A DNA stretch of 64,000 bases. It comes from an uncultured Bacteroidales bacterium. Its GTDB lineage: Bacteria; Bacteroidota; Bacteroidia; Bacteroidales; Paludibacteraceae. The notes under the pieces are model-generated. The model was not told the DNA's origin, made no database searches, and saw nothing but the letters and a program-made list of their open reading frames with translations. The stretch covers positions 1 to 64,000 of the forward strand of contig CAMUYI010000001.1 of assembly GCA_947164985.1 (NCBI GenBank), given 5' to 3'. Both the position numbers and the translations under genes were made by a program. The number at the start of each line of letters is the position of its first letter. The first letter of the stretch is position 1. Of this stretch, positions 25,000-33,594 are shown one piece after another.

Positions 25000-25992
25000 T
25001 TACTGCATTTTGTTATGTAAAGTCGCCAAATACTCCTGTTCCGGTTGTCCGGGTGTCGGAATCAACTCCGCTTTATCCATCCGTCCCAATGTCTCCAGAT
25101 CCATGATCGTCGAATAACCCGAACGGGCAATGATATGGTTTGCTCCTAAGAGAGCCGATACCAATTCTTTATCACCCATGTATGGTACGATCGTCAAATT
25201 ACCTCGTTTGATACGCGTGTTTGGGCGATGCATCAGTCCCTGTACGATCAACACCTGCTCTGCGGAATCCTGATACCGCGCGATGATCTCGTTCTCTAAC
25301 AGTGTGCGATGCGGCTCCAAACCCGATAGAACAGCGACTATGGTATAAGACCGCTGCGCTGTAAGACCGCTACGCTGTAAGACCGTTTCACTGTAAGACC
25401 GCTGCGCTGTAAGGCTAAAACGACTAAGGGGACCGATATATTGTACATTGTACATTGTACATTGTACATTTTGAGGGTGGCTCAACTCCCCGGCAAGGCT
25501 CTGCTGCGGGTCTTCATAGTCCGGCACCCATACCTTATTATATCGCGCATAAACACGCGCGTGCATACGCGATGCAATACCTTCCGCCCATTTCCATCCG
25601 CTAGGCAACATGATATGCAGCTGATGCGTCACATAGATGCACTCCGTCTGCTTATTGTATAGTCCGAAGCGGTTATCCGATATCACCTGATCAATGTGTT
25701 CTTCACGCAATAGGGTTTTGAGCATCAGATGGTCTTGGATGGACCACTTCAGCAGTCGAGGCATCGCTTTGATCATCGCCCATACTTGCCGTTGCCCCTT
25801 ACTATACCGTAGGTTCAGCGGTGCCAGATAAGTGTATCTAAGTTTAGGGAAATGTTTACGTAACAAGGTCAGACTCTCACCATCACCGCCCAAAATAACC
25901 TCATGTCCCTCGTCCAACAGATGCTGAACAAGCGGTACACATCGACTCGCATGTCCGAGTCCCCAGTTCAATGGTGCAACAAGAATCTTCAT
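25000..25992 (-). CDS. MurG-like glycosyltransferase
   Basis: 330 residues. The N-terminus MKILVAPLNWGLGHASRCVP has the glycine-rich loop GLGHASR of GT28/MurG-type enzymes, and the C-terminal half has the donor-site region IVPYMGDKELVSALLGANHIIARSG. No membrane helix. Substrates unknown; it may act on a lipid or cell-wall precursor. Residues about 184-215 are encoded by two repeat types: 7-nt TGTACAT units (25441-25470) and 16-nt units (25350-25413), giving VQCTMYNVQY and LTAQRSY motifs in what should be an inter-domain loop. Three nt before it ends the radical SAM gene in the same direction. Confidence 0.8.
   Translation of the reverse strand: MKILVAPLNWGLGHASRCVPLVQHLLDEGHEVILGGDGESLTLLRKHFPKLRYTYLAPLNLRYSKGQRQVWAMIKAMPRLLKWSIQDHLMLKTLLREEHIDQVISDNRFGLYNKQTECIYVTHQLHIMLPSGWKWAEGIASRMHARVYARYNKVWVPDYEDPQQSLAGELSHPQNVQCTMYNVQYIGPLSRFSLTAQRSYSETVLQRSGLTAQRSYTIVAVLSGLEPHRTLLENEIIARYQDSAEQVLIVQGLMHRPNTRIKRGNLTIVPYMGDKELVSALLGANHIIARSGYSTIMDLETLGRMDKAELIPTPGQPEQEYLATLHNKMQ
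25350..25413 (-). repeat. 16-nt tandem repeat inside the glycosyltransferase gene
   Basis: Four 16-nt units, CTTACAGCGCAGCGGT on the minus strand, two of them identical. Same unit as in the oxidoreductase at 19085-19151. Confidence 0.9.
25441..25470 (-). repeat. 7-nt repeat inside the glycosyltransferase gene
   Basis: Exact tandem TGTACAT units (four), encoding VQCTMYNVQY on the minus strand, directly before the 16-nt repeats. Confidence 0.9.
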
Positions 25993-25994
25993 AC

Positions 25995-26774
25995 TTATGC
26001 AGACACGATGACGTCATATCCCTTGGTGCGTAGCGGAGCGGCGATCGACTCCATCTCTTCGCGGGAGATCTTCGTCAGGTTCTCTTCCGGCGTCTTGCGG
26101 TCGATAACATAGATCATGATCTGCTTGGGATGCAACCGATCTACGGCTTTATACCATGCCTCTAATTCTTCCGGCGTTGTATTATCAATGGTCTTGCCCG
26201 CATGTTCGCCTCGCAAGAAACACGTCTGCAGCGTGAAGTCGCCGTTGAACTGCGCCAGCCATTCGATGATCTGCTCAACCGTCAACTTTTCATTCACCGG
26301 CAGATCAATCCGCCGCATCATATCGTCTGTCGCTGCATCGAGTTTGAGGATGCGGTTGTCACAAAGCCTTAGCGCCTGAACGACATCCGTTCTACCCAAC
26401 TGGGTCGAGTTACTCAACACACTCACCTTCGCCTTCGGGCAATACTGATCCCGCAAGGCACAGGTATCTTCGATGATGCCTAAGAAATCCGGATGTAATG
26501 TCGGTTCGCCATTCCCGGAAAAAGTGATCACATCAAGGCAAGTACCATTTTGACATGTACCATTTACCATTTCCTTCAGTCTTGCCTCCAACGCCTCTTT
26601 GACCTCTGCGCGGGTAGGTAACTTAGGATGACTTACCGGCGTATTCCACCCGCACTCGCAATAGACGCAGTTGAACGTACAGAGTTTATGCGCCAGCGGC
26701 ATCAACTCCATACCCAGACTCGTGCCTAAGCGACGGCTGTGAATCGGACCATATGCAATTTGACCAAATAACAT
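25995..26774 (-). CDS. Radical SAM protein
   Basis: 259 residues with the cluster motif CTFNCVYC (CX3CX2C) near residue 33, which binds the 4Fe-4S centre used to cleave SAM. FSGNGEPTLHP is the GGE-like SAM-contact strand. The opening FGQIAYGPIHSRRLGTSLGMELMP matches a small family of Bacteroidetes radical SAM enzymes related to the wyosine/Elp3-like group; substrate unknown. Its start overlaps the dnaG stop by one base, so it is in the dnaG operon. A short heptad-like stretch near 26550-26580 encodes VNGTCQNGTC. Confidence 0.9.
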   Translation of the reverse strand: MLFGQIAYGPIHSRRLGTSLGMELMPLAHKLCTFNCVYCECGWNTPVSHPKLPTRAEVKEALEARLKEMVNGTCQNGTCLDVITFSGNGEPTLHPDFLGIIEDTCALRDQYCPKAKVSVLSNSTQLGRTDVVQALRLCDNRILKLDAATDDMMRRIDLPVNEKLTVEQIIEWLAQFNGDFTLQTCFLRGEHAGKTIDNTTPEELEAWYKAVDRLHPKQIMIYVIDRKTPEENLTKISREEMESIAAPLRTKGYDVIVSA

Positions 26775-28744
26775 CAGATTGTGACCACTCGGTTTCCTAA
26801 AATCTTACATATCTCATTGCGGCGCGAGATGAGTTCGGGTTGAGTAGCCAATAACTGCATCTGAAGGTTGACATCTTTCGCCGCCTGTGCCTCTTTCATA
26901 CGCTGATCTAACTCGCTGATCTGCATATCGATGACCGTTAGTTTGATCTCGTATAACAACTGTGTCACCAACTCACCCAACTGCACGTCCTTCTCCGTCT
27001 TGGTGAATTGATATTTCTCCGCAATCATATCGATCGCGACGGCACTGATGAGCGGATCGGGATGGAACTTAAAGAACTGCTCCGCCTTAAAGCCTTCGTC
27101 TTGATAATGACTTTTGAACTCATCCATAATGTTGCGGAACACCTCAAACGGCGGTTTGATTTCATCGCTCTCCAGCGTATAGATGATAACCTCACCGATG
27201 GTATAGACCGTACCGTCCACTTCGATCGGGCTCTCACCGTACCGCACGATGAGTTGCATCAGATTGTAGTAGTTCTTCTCCAATCGTGTCTGTGGCGTCA
27301 CTTGCGACTGTTGGATATGAACCGGTTTGACAGGCATCTGCACCACCGGTGTACTCTCTGCCGGTGTCTCTGGTGCTGCTTCTTGTGCCTGTTCCTCTTG
27401 CTTGCGGTGCTCTTCCATCTTCTTCCGCCGCAGTTTAATCACTTCGTTTGTCAACACCTGTTCACCCATATGCAAACGATCGGCGCAATCCTTGATATAA
27501 ACCTGACGGGTGATCATATCCGGGATGATAGCAATCGAAGCCGTTATATCTTTGATGAGCGCAGCGCGTTTCTGCGGGTCATCGCCTGCATCTTTGCTCA
27601 GCAGCGCCGACTTGAACCGAATAAAATCAGTCTTATGATCTGCGATATATTGAATGAACTCGGTCGAGTCATGATTCTGCGCATAGCTATCCGGATCTTC
27701 GCCGTCCGGGAGTAAGACCACATTGACGTTAAAGCCCTCTTCGAGGAACATATCGATACCACGAAGCGCCGCATGGATACCGGCGGCATCGCCGTCATAA
27801 AGCACCGTAATATTATTCGTGAACCGATGGATAAGGCGTATCTGCGGTTTGGTGAGCGCCGTACCACCACTGGCTACCACATTCTCAATACCCGATTGGA
27901 ACATGGAGATGACGTCCATCTGTCCCTCCACGAGGTAACACATGTCGGCACGAGAGATCGCCTGCTTGGCTTGGAAGAGGCCGTACAACTCATTCGTCTT
28001 CGAGTAGATGATTGAGTCGGGCGAGTTGACGTATTTACCTACGTTCTCTTTCTTCTTGAGAATACGTCCGGCAAAGGCCACCGGCTTACCGCTGACGGTG
28101 AAGATAGGGAAGATGACTCGGTCCCGAAAACGGTCATACAATCGACCATCTTCACTCTTACCGACCACACCGACACCGATCTTCGTATCTACATCATTGA
28201 CGATGAACTTCTCCTGGAAACCCTTCTCTTGCAAGGCCTTGGCCAACGGATTTCCTTTCTCCGGCGAGTAGCCCAACTGGAACTTACGGATGATATCGTC
28301 TCGCAGGCCTCGTTCGCGGAAATAACCCAAACCGATTGCCTGTCCTTCACGCGTCTCCCATAGTTGTTGCTGAAACCATTTATTGGCGAAGTCATTGACC
28401 ACAAACATCGACTCGCGGTCATCTTGCCGTTGTTGTTCCTCGGCCGTCATCTCGCGTTCTTCGACCTCGATATGGTATTTCTTACCGAGTTGTTTGATGG
28501 CCTCCACGAAGGTACACTGCTCGATCTCCATGATGAACTTAACCGCATGGCCACTGGCACCGCAACCGAAACATTTGTATATACCTTTGGATGGGCTAAC
28601 GGTGAACGAACTCGTCTTCTCCGAATGGAAAGGACAGAGTCCGGTCAGGTTCGCACCGTGTTTGCGTAGCGTCACATAGTCACCGACAACCTCTTCTATC
28701 TTCGCTGCCGCGTGGATACGTTCTATGGTTTCTCTGGGTATCAA
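26774..28744 (-). CDS. dnaG: DNA primase
   Basis: Makes RNA primers at the replication fork. 656 residues. N-terminal zinc finger CPFHSEKTSSF...CFGC (about 38-62), the RNA polymerase core with YLVEGQMDVISMF and VVASGGTALT (TOPRIM) and YDGDAAGIHAA (metal-binding), and a C-terminal helicase-binding region after a Gln/Glu/Pro-rich linker (about 435-480). The minus-strand operon continues into the radical SAM and glycosyltransferase genes. Confidence 0.96.
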   Translation of the reverse strand: MIPRETIERIHAAAKIEEVVGDYVTLRKHGANLTGLCPFHSEKTSSFTVSPSKGIYKCFGCGASGHAVKFIMEIEQCTFVEAIKQLGKKYHIEVEEREMTAEEQQRQDDRESMFVVNDFANKWFQQQLWETREGQAIGLGYFRERGLRDDIIRKFQLGYSPEKGNPLAKALQEKGFQEKFIVNDVDTKIGVGVVGKSEDGRLYDRFRDRVIFPIFTVSGKPVAFAGRILKKKENVGKYVNSPDSIIYSKTNELYGLFQAKQAISRADMCYLVEGQMDVISMFQSGIENVVASGGTALTKPQIRLIHRFTNNITVLYDGDAAGIHAALRGIDMFLEEGFNVNVVLLPDGEDPDSYAQNHDSTEFIQYIADHKTDFIRFKSALLSKDAGDDPQKRAALIKDITASIAIIPDMITRQVYIKDCADRLHMGEQVLTNEVIKLRRKKMEEHRKQEEQAQEAAPETPAESTPVVQMPVKPVHIQQSQVTPQTRLEKNYYNLMQLIVRYGESPIEVDGTVYTIGEVIIYTLESDEIKPPFEVFRNIMDEFKSHYQDEGFKAEQFFKFHPDPLISAVAIDMIAEKYQFTKTEKDVQLGELVTQLLYEIKLTVIDMQISELDQRMKEAQAAKDVNLQMQLLATQPELISRRNEICKILGNRVVTI

Positions 28745-28780
28745 ATCAATTTACAATTTACAATGTACAATGTACAATTT
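28742..28780 (-). repeat. 7-nt repeat spacer before dnaG
   Basis: Units of TTGTACA/TTGTAAA (period 7) fill the gap between the barrel protein gene and dnaG. Confidence 0.8.
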
Positions 28781-29489
28781 ATTCCTTGTACCAAAGGTAC
28801 ATACCTAACTTAATGGACCACTGATCCAATCGACCACGGGTATGAACACCGTTGACAAAATCAGCATTCGCGTACGGTACGATCAAACCGAAGTCATATC
28901 CGCCACGCAGGAAATAACGTTTGTATTGGAATCCTGCGCCCACTCCCCAAGTGACGTTAATACGCTTAAAGGCCTGATCCGGGTCTTCGGATTTATAACC
29001 GCTATATTTTTTCGACGTATACTCTTCGTCCTCGTTGGTCTGATGATCCTGCCGCATAAGCCACTCCAAACCACACTGGATAGTAGGACCTGTATAGAGC
29101 ATCAGGTAGGTCTCTTTGGCTATTTCAAACTTATACTGCCAGTCCACGAATAACTCCAACTCATTGTACGTGATTAACTGACGGCTACGCGGATAGGGTA
29201 TTCCATATGCATTCTGCGTCTGCCACCCGCCGTTATAGGCACCGAAGGTGTAGTTCAGACCGATCGATGTACCAAAACCGGCGATGATGCTACCGTCATA
29301 TACCACACCCACTTTGAAACCATTCATCTGGATATGGTTGTTCATCGTGTCCTTGTGATTTGGATCGTTGATACGCAAGATCGGCTGCGCATAACCAATC
29401 TGCAGACCAAAACCCTGCTTCGGCATATCCTTTGCCCAAGCACTCATGGTCACAAAAAACAATACTACTGCTAAAATTCCTTTTTTCAT
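28779..29489 (-). CDS. Outer-membrane beta-barrel protein
   Basis: 236 residues with a cleavable signal (MKKGILAVVLFFVTMSAWA) followed by alternating amphipathic strands with Gly/aromatic pairs, such as GFGLQIGYAQPIL, GFGTSIGLNYTFG and a terminal KLGMYLWYKE, as expected of a small barrel porin-like protein. ATG 29489 fits the signal better than one three codons upstream. It follows the OstA gene in the same direction; a role in the envelope is likely but unspecified. Confidence 0.8.
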   Translation of the reverse strand: MKKGILAVVLFFVTMSAWAKDMPKQGFGLQIGYAQPILRINDPNHKDTMNNHIQMNGFKVGVVYDGSIIAGFGTSIGLNYTFGAYNGGWQTQNAYGIPYPRSRQLITYNELELFVDWQYKFEIAKETYLMLYTGPTIQCGLEWLMRQDHQTNEDEEYTSKKYSGYKSEDPDQAFKRINVTWGVGAGFQYKRYFLRGGYDFGLIVPYANADFVNGVHTRGRLDQWSIKLGMYLWYKE

Positions 29490-29522
29490 ATCATTCATTC
29501 TTTCACTCTTTCATTCTTTCAC
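29490..29522 (-). repeat. 7/8-nt repeat spacer between OstA and barrel genes
   Basis: Alternating TTTCATTC and TTTCACTC units (minus strand: GAATGAAA, GAGTGAAA) across the OstA stop and the barrel gene start. Confidence 0.65.
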
Positions 29523-31119
29523 TCTTAACTTTGCGAAACACATCTTCCGGTCCTGTCGGTCGCACGTCATCTGCCCAGAAGAACGTACTCAGTTTCTCCG
29601 TTCCCTCCGGAATCTGATCCATCGGATAGAGGATGCCGGTCGTCTCTTTGGTGAAACGGATATGATGAATCTGCCGGTTCTCCACATACATGCGAATATA
29701 ACTGCTCTCGGTCGTATTCAGCCCTACATAGTCTCCGCCATCTTCCTTGGCATAATAGACAGTCAAGGCATTGCCGCTCATATCGACATAGTCCACTTCG
29801 CCGTCCTTCATATAAGCCGTCACCTCTTTGCCGCTCATCTGGTTGAAATAGTCCAGCGAGTCCTCCATGATACAAAGAGCGTTCCCGTTTCCAACCATAT
29901 GTTCTACCGCTCCGTTAGCGATGAAGATAGTCATACTGTCCGCCGATATCTGCTGGTTATCGCTCCAACAGATGGGGTTGATATAGAGATGCATCGTCGA
30001 ATCGGAGCCGAGATAGACGAGGGAGTCGCACGTCATCTGTGCATCATCGCGGAAGACCCGCACTCCGTGATGCGCACGTACGCGTTGGAAAGTGCTGTCC
30101 ATACGGGCGCTGTCCGTGAAGGCTATCTCTTCTGTAAAGAGCGTATCGGCATGGATATAAGCAACATGCAGCGAATCGGACCAATCGATCATCAAGGCGC
30201 TGTCGGTGGCATAACCATGGCTATCCTCTTCCCACATCTGACCGTAGTTACCGTAGAGTGTTGCATGGCGCGTAGAGTCGTGCATCTCCATCTGATGCAG
30301 CACCTCACCAAAACCGATTCGCTTGTCATAAAAGATCGTATCGCCCGTCATCATCTTCCCGTCCACATGGTGAACCACCGACCGATCGAGTAACATCGAC
30401 CGTTCATTGGACGTATTGTACCATCCGCGCGAAGTGTTGATCTCCGTCTCTTGCTCATACACGATCAAGGTCGGACTGACGATATCTGCTACCTTCGTCT
30501 CGGTGTTATAGAGTAAGGTATCACTCGTCAACACGAATTTCGGGTTCGTCAGACGCACATCTTTGCTGAAGATCGCCTGATTGCTGTTCGGACGATAGTT
30601 ACCGCGAACGGAGACCAGGGTATTCAATGAGTCACGAACCGTTCCTCCATGAAAATAATACGCCACCTCCGCCATTCGGTCGTAGTTCAGACTATCCGTG
30701 GTCAAGATCGTCGGGTTCTCATTCGCTCGCCCATGCACCAACTTCACCCGTTGACGCAAGCGGGCTAACTTCGTATTGCCGTCATAGAACAGTTTATCGC
30801 CATACCCGAACAAGGTATCTCCCTGCACAAAACGCACATGTCCGAACGCGTCCAGCGAGTTCGTCTTCTCATAGAAATAGGCGCTGTCGCAGTACATCAG
30901 CGCATCCTCATGACGAAAGATCACATCGCCCTTCAGGATCTGCGCGTCTGCTATGCGCTGCTGGTCGAACTGGAGATTCCTTGCCTGCTCCAGATAGACC
31001 ATGGTCTGAGCATTAACGCTCAATGTACAATGTACAATGAACAATGAACAAAGCGTCCTAAGAGTTTTACACAAACCCTTAAGACCGTACGGATTTTTAT
31101 GTTTAGCACATAACTCCAT
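29503..31119 (-). CDS. OstA/LptA-like lipopolysaccharide transport protein
   Basis: 538 residues with a signal peptide and repeated beta-jellyroll units of the OstA/LptA kind, seen in runs such as GDVIFRHEDALMYCDSAYFYE, VRFVQGDTLFGYGDKLFYDG and YNTETKVADIVSP. LptA-type proteins form the periplasmic bridge that carries LPS to the outer membrane; Bacteroidetes have this longer form. It lies in an operon with SurA-type chaperones upstream. The signal peptide core (SLFIVHCTLSVNA) is encoded by 7-nt repeats at 31021-31053. Confidence 0.85.
   Translation of the reverse strand: MELCAKHKNPYGLKGLCKTLRTLCSLFIVHCTLSVNAQTMVYLEQARNLQFDQQRIADAQILKGDVIFRHEDALMYCDSAYFYEKTNSLDAFGHVRFVQGDTLFGYGDKLFYDGNTKLARLRQRVKLVHGRANENPTILTTDSLNYDRMAEVAYYFHGGTVRDSLNTLVSVRGNYRPNSNQAIFSKDVRLTNPKFVLTSDTLLYNTETKVADIVSPTLIVYEQETEINTSRGWYNTSNERSMLLDRSVVHHVDGKMMTGDTIFYDKRIGFGEVLHQMEMHDSTRHATLYGNYGQMWEEDSHGYATDSALMIDWSDSLHVAYIHADTLFTEEIAFTDSARMDSTFQRVRAHHGVRVFRDDAQMTCDSLVYLGSDSTMHLYINPICWSDNQQISADSMTIFIANGAVEHMVGNGNALCIMEDSLDYFNQMSGKEVTAYMKDGEVDYVDMSGNALTVYYAKEDGGDYVGLNTTESSYIRMYVENRQIHHIRFTKETTGILYPMDQIPEGTEKLSTFFWADDVRPTGPEDVFRKVKSERMKE
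31021..31053 (-). repeat. 7-nt repeat in the OstA signal peptide
   Basis: TTGTACA and TTGTTCA units (minus-strand phase) encode part of the hydrophobic core LFIVHCTLSV. Confidence 0.8.
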
Positions 31120-31151
31120 TAACCCTTTGTAAATTGTAAATTGTTAATTGA

Positions 31152-32495
31152 TCAATGTACCCATCCCGGATATTCAAAGTCACAATTTCGCCATTCGGGA
31201 TCGATCTGCACGAACGTCGTTTTTTGTTTCTTGAGGATCCAATCATGAATAAACTCCTCACTCAACTTCCGCTCCAGCATCCCTTTTATCTCCTGAAAAT
31301 CATCGGTCAGGTTCGCACGATGAACATCCAGTTTCTTTTTCACGCGCACGATAGCGCACACCTCGCGGTTCTTGGCCTGATCCATCATCACGAACGGCTG
31401 CGATATATCGCCTTCTTTGAGGTTATAGATCTGCTTCGCTATCTCAGGAGCCAGATCCTGGTACTCAAACCGACTGCTACCCGTATTGGGGTTGATCATC
31501 AGACCGGCGTTCATCACGGTGTTCTTGTCTTGCGAGAAACGGATAACCGCTTGTTCGAAGAGCAAGCTGTCCGCCATGATACGCTGACGAATCGAATCCA
31601 GGCGTTGCAACGCGTTCACCTTATCGGTCGCGCTGATGCGCGGACGCAAGAGGATGTGGCGGCAGTTGATACGCTCGCCTTTCTTCTCGATGAGTTGGAT
31701 GATATGATAGCCGTACTCGGTCTGCACGATACGACTCACGCGCTTGGGATCATTGAGGTTAAAGGCTACGTCTGCGAATTCCGACACCAATTGACCGCGA
31801 CCGACAAAGCCTAACTCACCGCCTCGTTTGGCACTCTCCGTGTCTTCCGAATACAAGCGCGCTAACATGCTGAAGTCCGCCTTCCCGCTCTGCACACGCT
31901 CCGTGAACTCACGCAGACGCGATTTGACACGCTCGGTCTCTTCTACCGGTACCGGAGGCTCAAAACTCAGGATCTGCACCTCTACTTGCGCCGGCATCAT
32001 CGGCAGCGAATCCATCGGTAAGGAGTTGTAATAACGACGTATCTCCGCCGGCGTCGGTTTGATATCCGACGTCAACTTCTGCTGCATCTGCTGGATGATC
32101 ATCTGGTTGCGCACCGTCGTCATCATCTCTTCGCGGATCTCGGTACTCGTCTTGCGGAAATACTCCTCCATCTTCTCTTTCGATCCGATCTGGTTGATGT
32201 AGTAGTTGAGACGCATATCGACCTGGTGACTCACACTCGATTCGTTCGCCTCCACCGAGTCGATGATCGCTTGATGCAGAAAAAGTTTCTGAATCGCCAG
32301 CTGCTCCGGGATGACGCAATACGGATCGCCGTTGATCGGTTGCCCCTCATACTGCGCACGCAGACGCTCTTCCTCCACCTCGCTACGCAAGATAGCCTCG
32401 TCGCCTACCACCCAAATCACCTCATCGATAATGCCCTGCGCTTGTGCTGCAAGGGCGAAGAGGAATAATATACCTATTAGTTTTATCTTATTCAT
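31152..32495 (-). CDS. SurA-like periplasmic peptidyl-prolyl isomerase chaperone
   Basis: 447 residues. ATG 32495 gives MNKIKLIGILFLFALAAQAQ, a clean signal; an upstream start would overlap the previous gene by 56 nt instead of 8. After a SurA_N-like helical region come two parvulin (PpiC) domains: one with FSMLARLYSEDTESAKRGGELG and GYHIIQLIEKKGER, and a second, less typical one. SurA-type chaperones carry barrel proteins through the periplasm. It is in an operon with OstA downstream and a SurA-like lipoprotein upstream. Confidence 0.9.
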   Translation of the reverse strand: MNKIKLIGILFLFALAAQAQGIIDEVIWVVGDEAILRSEVEEERLRAQYEGQPINGDPYCVIPEQLAIQKLFLHQAIIDSVEANESSVSHQVDMRLNYYINQIGSKEKMEEYFRKTSTEIREEMMTTVRNQMIIQQMQQKLTSDIKPTPAEIRRYYNSLPMDSLPMMPAQVEVQILSFEPPVPVEETERVKSRLREFTERVQSGKADFSMLARLYSEDTESAKRGGELGFVGRGQLVSEFADVAFNLNDPKRVSRIVQTEYGYHIIQLIEKKGERINCRHILLRPRISATDKVNALQRLDSIRQRIMADSLLFEQAVIRFSQDKNTVMNAGLMINPNTGSSRFEYQDLAPEIAKQIYNLKEGDISQPFVMMDQAKNREVCAIVRVKKKLDVHRANLTDDFQEIKGMLERKLSEEFIHDWILKKQKTTFVQIDPEWRNCDFEYPGWVH

Positions 32496-33345
32496 AGAAT
32501 TTAATTTTCTGATCTTGTATCGCTTCGTTATATAGTTTCTCACGTTCTTTGTTCAAGAAATCCACCTGCCGTTCGTACAGCACGATCTTCTCTATCTCCG
32601 GTCGCGCGTACTCCATCGGCATCTGTTCGCCGCGCAGATGCTTCTCCGTCACCTGCAGGATATAGGTCTTCAGACTGTCGGTCACCTCGATCTGATTCTT
32701 GGCTTTCAGCATGTTCTCCATCTCCGCGCGCTCTGCCGGTATATGCGCCAGCAGGTCTGTCGTCGTTAACCATTTATCGGCAAACAACTCATAGCCGCTT
32801 GCGTTCTGATAGGCATATTTCTCGATCTCGTCGAGTTTCTCCTTGGCCATCCATCCGCGTAACTTAGCGATATCCCGTGCATCTTTCGGTACCACTACCA
32901 AGATACCTTTGACGATGCTCTCGTCCAGCAGAAAACGGTTCGGCATCTGTTCGTACACCTGCATCACCACCGAATCCGGCACAGCCTTGGGCATATGCCG
33001 TTCTATCAACTGCTGCTCATACGCCTGCACATACAGCGCCCGACGGTATTCCTCCACCAATTTTTCGAGATCACTTTTGGTGCGGGCTTTCGCTTTGTCG
33101 TACTCCAAGACATCTTTGGTCCATTGACTAATATACTGCTGCACCATACGCAGGCTGTCCTCTGAACTCAGCCCTACGGTCAACGAATCCAAGGTCGAAC
33201 GATACAAATACTGCCCGTTCACCTCTACCGCTGCGCCTACTTTCTGCTGCTTCTCCAGCGCCGTACAACTACCCAACAAAAGGCCCGCCGCGATACATCC
33301 TATCACCGACAACCGATATCCTATAACCTTTAATCTATCCCTCAT
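32488..33345 (-). CDS. SurA_N-like lipoprotein without a visible isomerase domain
   Basis: 285 residues from ATG 33345, giving the lipoprotein signal MRDRLKVIGYRLSVIGCIAAGLLLGSC truncated here to its ends MRDRLK and LLLGSC. Two further in-frame ATGs upstream (33378, 33390) fall between the promoter and this start and cannot be excluded. The mature part is all-helical like SurA_N (VEVNGQYLYRSTLDSLT, SVVMQVYEQMP) but lacks a PpiC core. Genes of this kind sit next to surA in other Bacteroidales. The signal region is encoded by imperfect 7- to 9-nt repeats (about 33300-33368). Confidence 0.75.
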   Translation of the reverse strand: MRDRLKVIGYRLSVIGCIAAGLLLGSCTALEKQQKVGAAVEVNGQYLYRSTLDSLTVGLSSEDSLRMVQQYISQWTKDVLEYDKAKARTKSDLEKLVEEYRRALYVQAYEQQLIERHMPKAVPDSVVMQVYEQMPNRFLLDESIVKGILVVVPKDARDIAKLRGWMAKEKLDEIEKYAYQNASGYELFADKWLTTTDLLAHIPAERAEMENMLKAKNQIEVTDSLKTYILQVTEKHLRGEQMPMEYARPEIEKIVLYERQVDFLNKEREKLYNEAIQDQKIKFYE

Positions 33346-33407
33346 AACCTTTACCCCATAACCTATATTTTTATCCATAAAACTGCACACTACTCCAAAT
33401 TACGCTG

Positions 33408-33438
33408 CAAAGATACTGCTTTTTTATGACATACGCAA
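33408..33438 (-). promoter_or_regulatory. Promoter of the SurA/OstA operon
   Basis: Minus strand: TTGCGTATGTCA (33427-33438) and TATCTTTG (33408-33415), spanning 31 nt. Predicted start near 33401. Confidence 0.85.
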
Positions 33439-33475
33439 GCCCGTGCGCGATTTTTTGTCTTTTTTTGCTATTAGT

Positions 33476-33520
33476 CCCACCTTCGTTCATTTCCAGAAAT
33501 TACATTCTGGACGCAAAAAT
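33476..33520 (+). repeat. Dispersed intergenic motif, copy B
   Basis: Begins CCCACCTTCGTTCATTTCC and continues AGAAATTACATTCTGGACGC; contains the perfect stem TCCAGAA/TTCTGGA. It lies 20 nt upstream of the BspA-like gene promoter. Confidence 0.8.
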
Positions 33521-33541
33521 CTTCTTTTTTCTCTCATTTAT

Positions 33542-33573
33542 TTGCATATATCAAAAATTTTTGTGTAATTTTG
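33542..33573 (+). promoter_or_regulatory. Promoter of the BspA-like gene
   Basis: TTGCATATATCA from 33543 and TAATTTTG (33566-33573); the span is 31 nt counted from the second T of the TTTG start. Leader about 15 nt to ATG 33595. Confidence 0.85.
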
Positions 33574-33594
33574 CATCGCAAAATTGTTTGTTAT

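Noticed and set aside
25340..25420. Possible CRISPR array in minus-strand repeats
   Set aside because: Units of 16 nt abut without spacers and are translated inside a conserved glycosyltransferase; the 36162-36216 repeat fails for the same reason.
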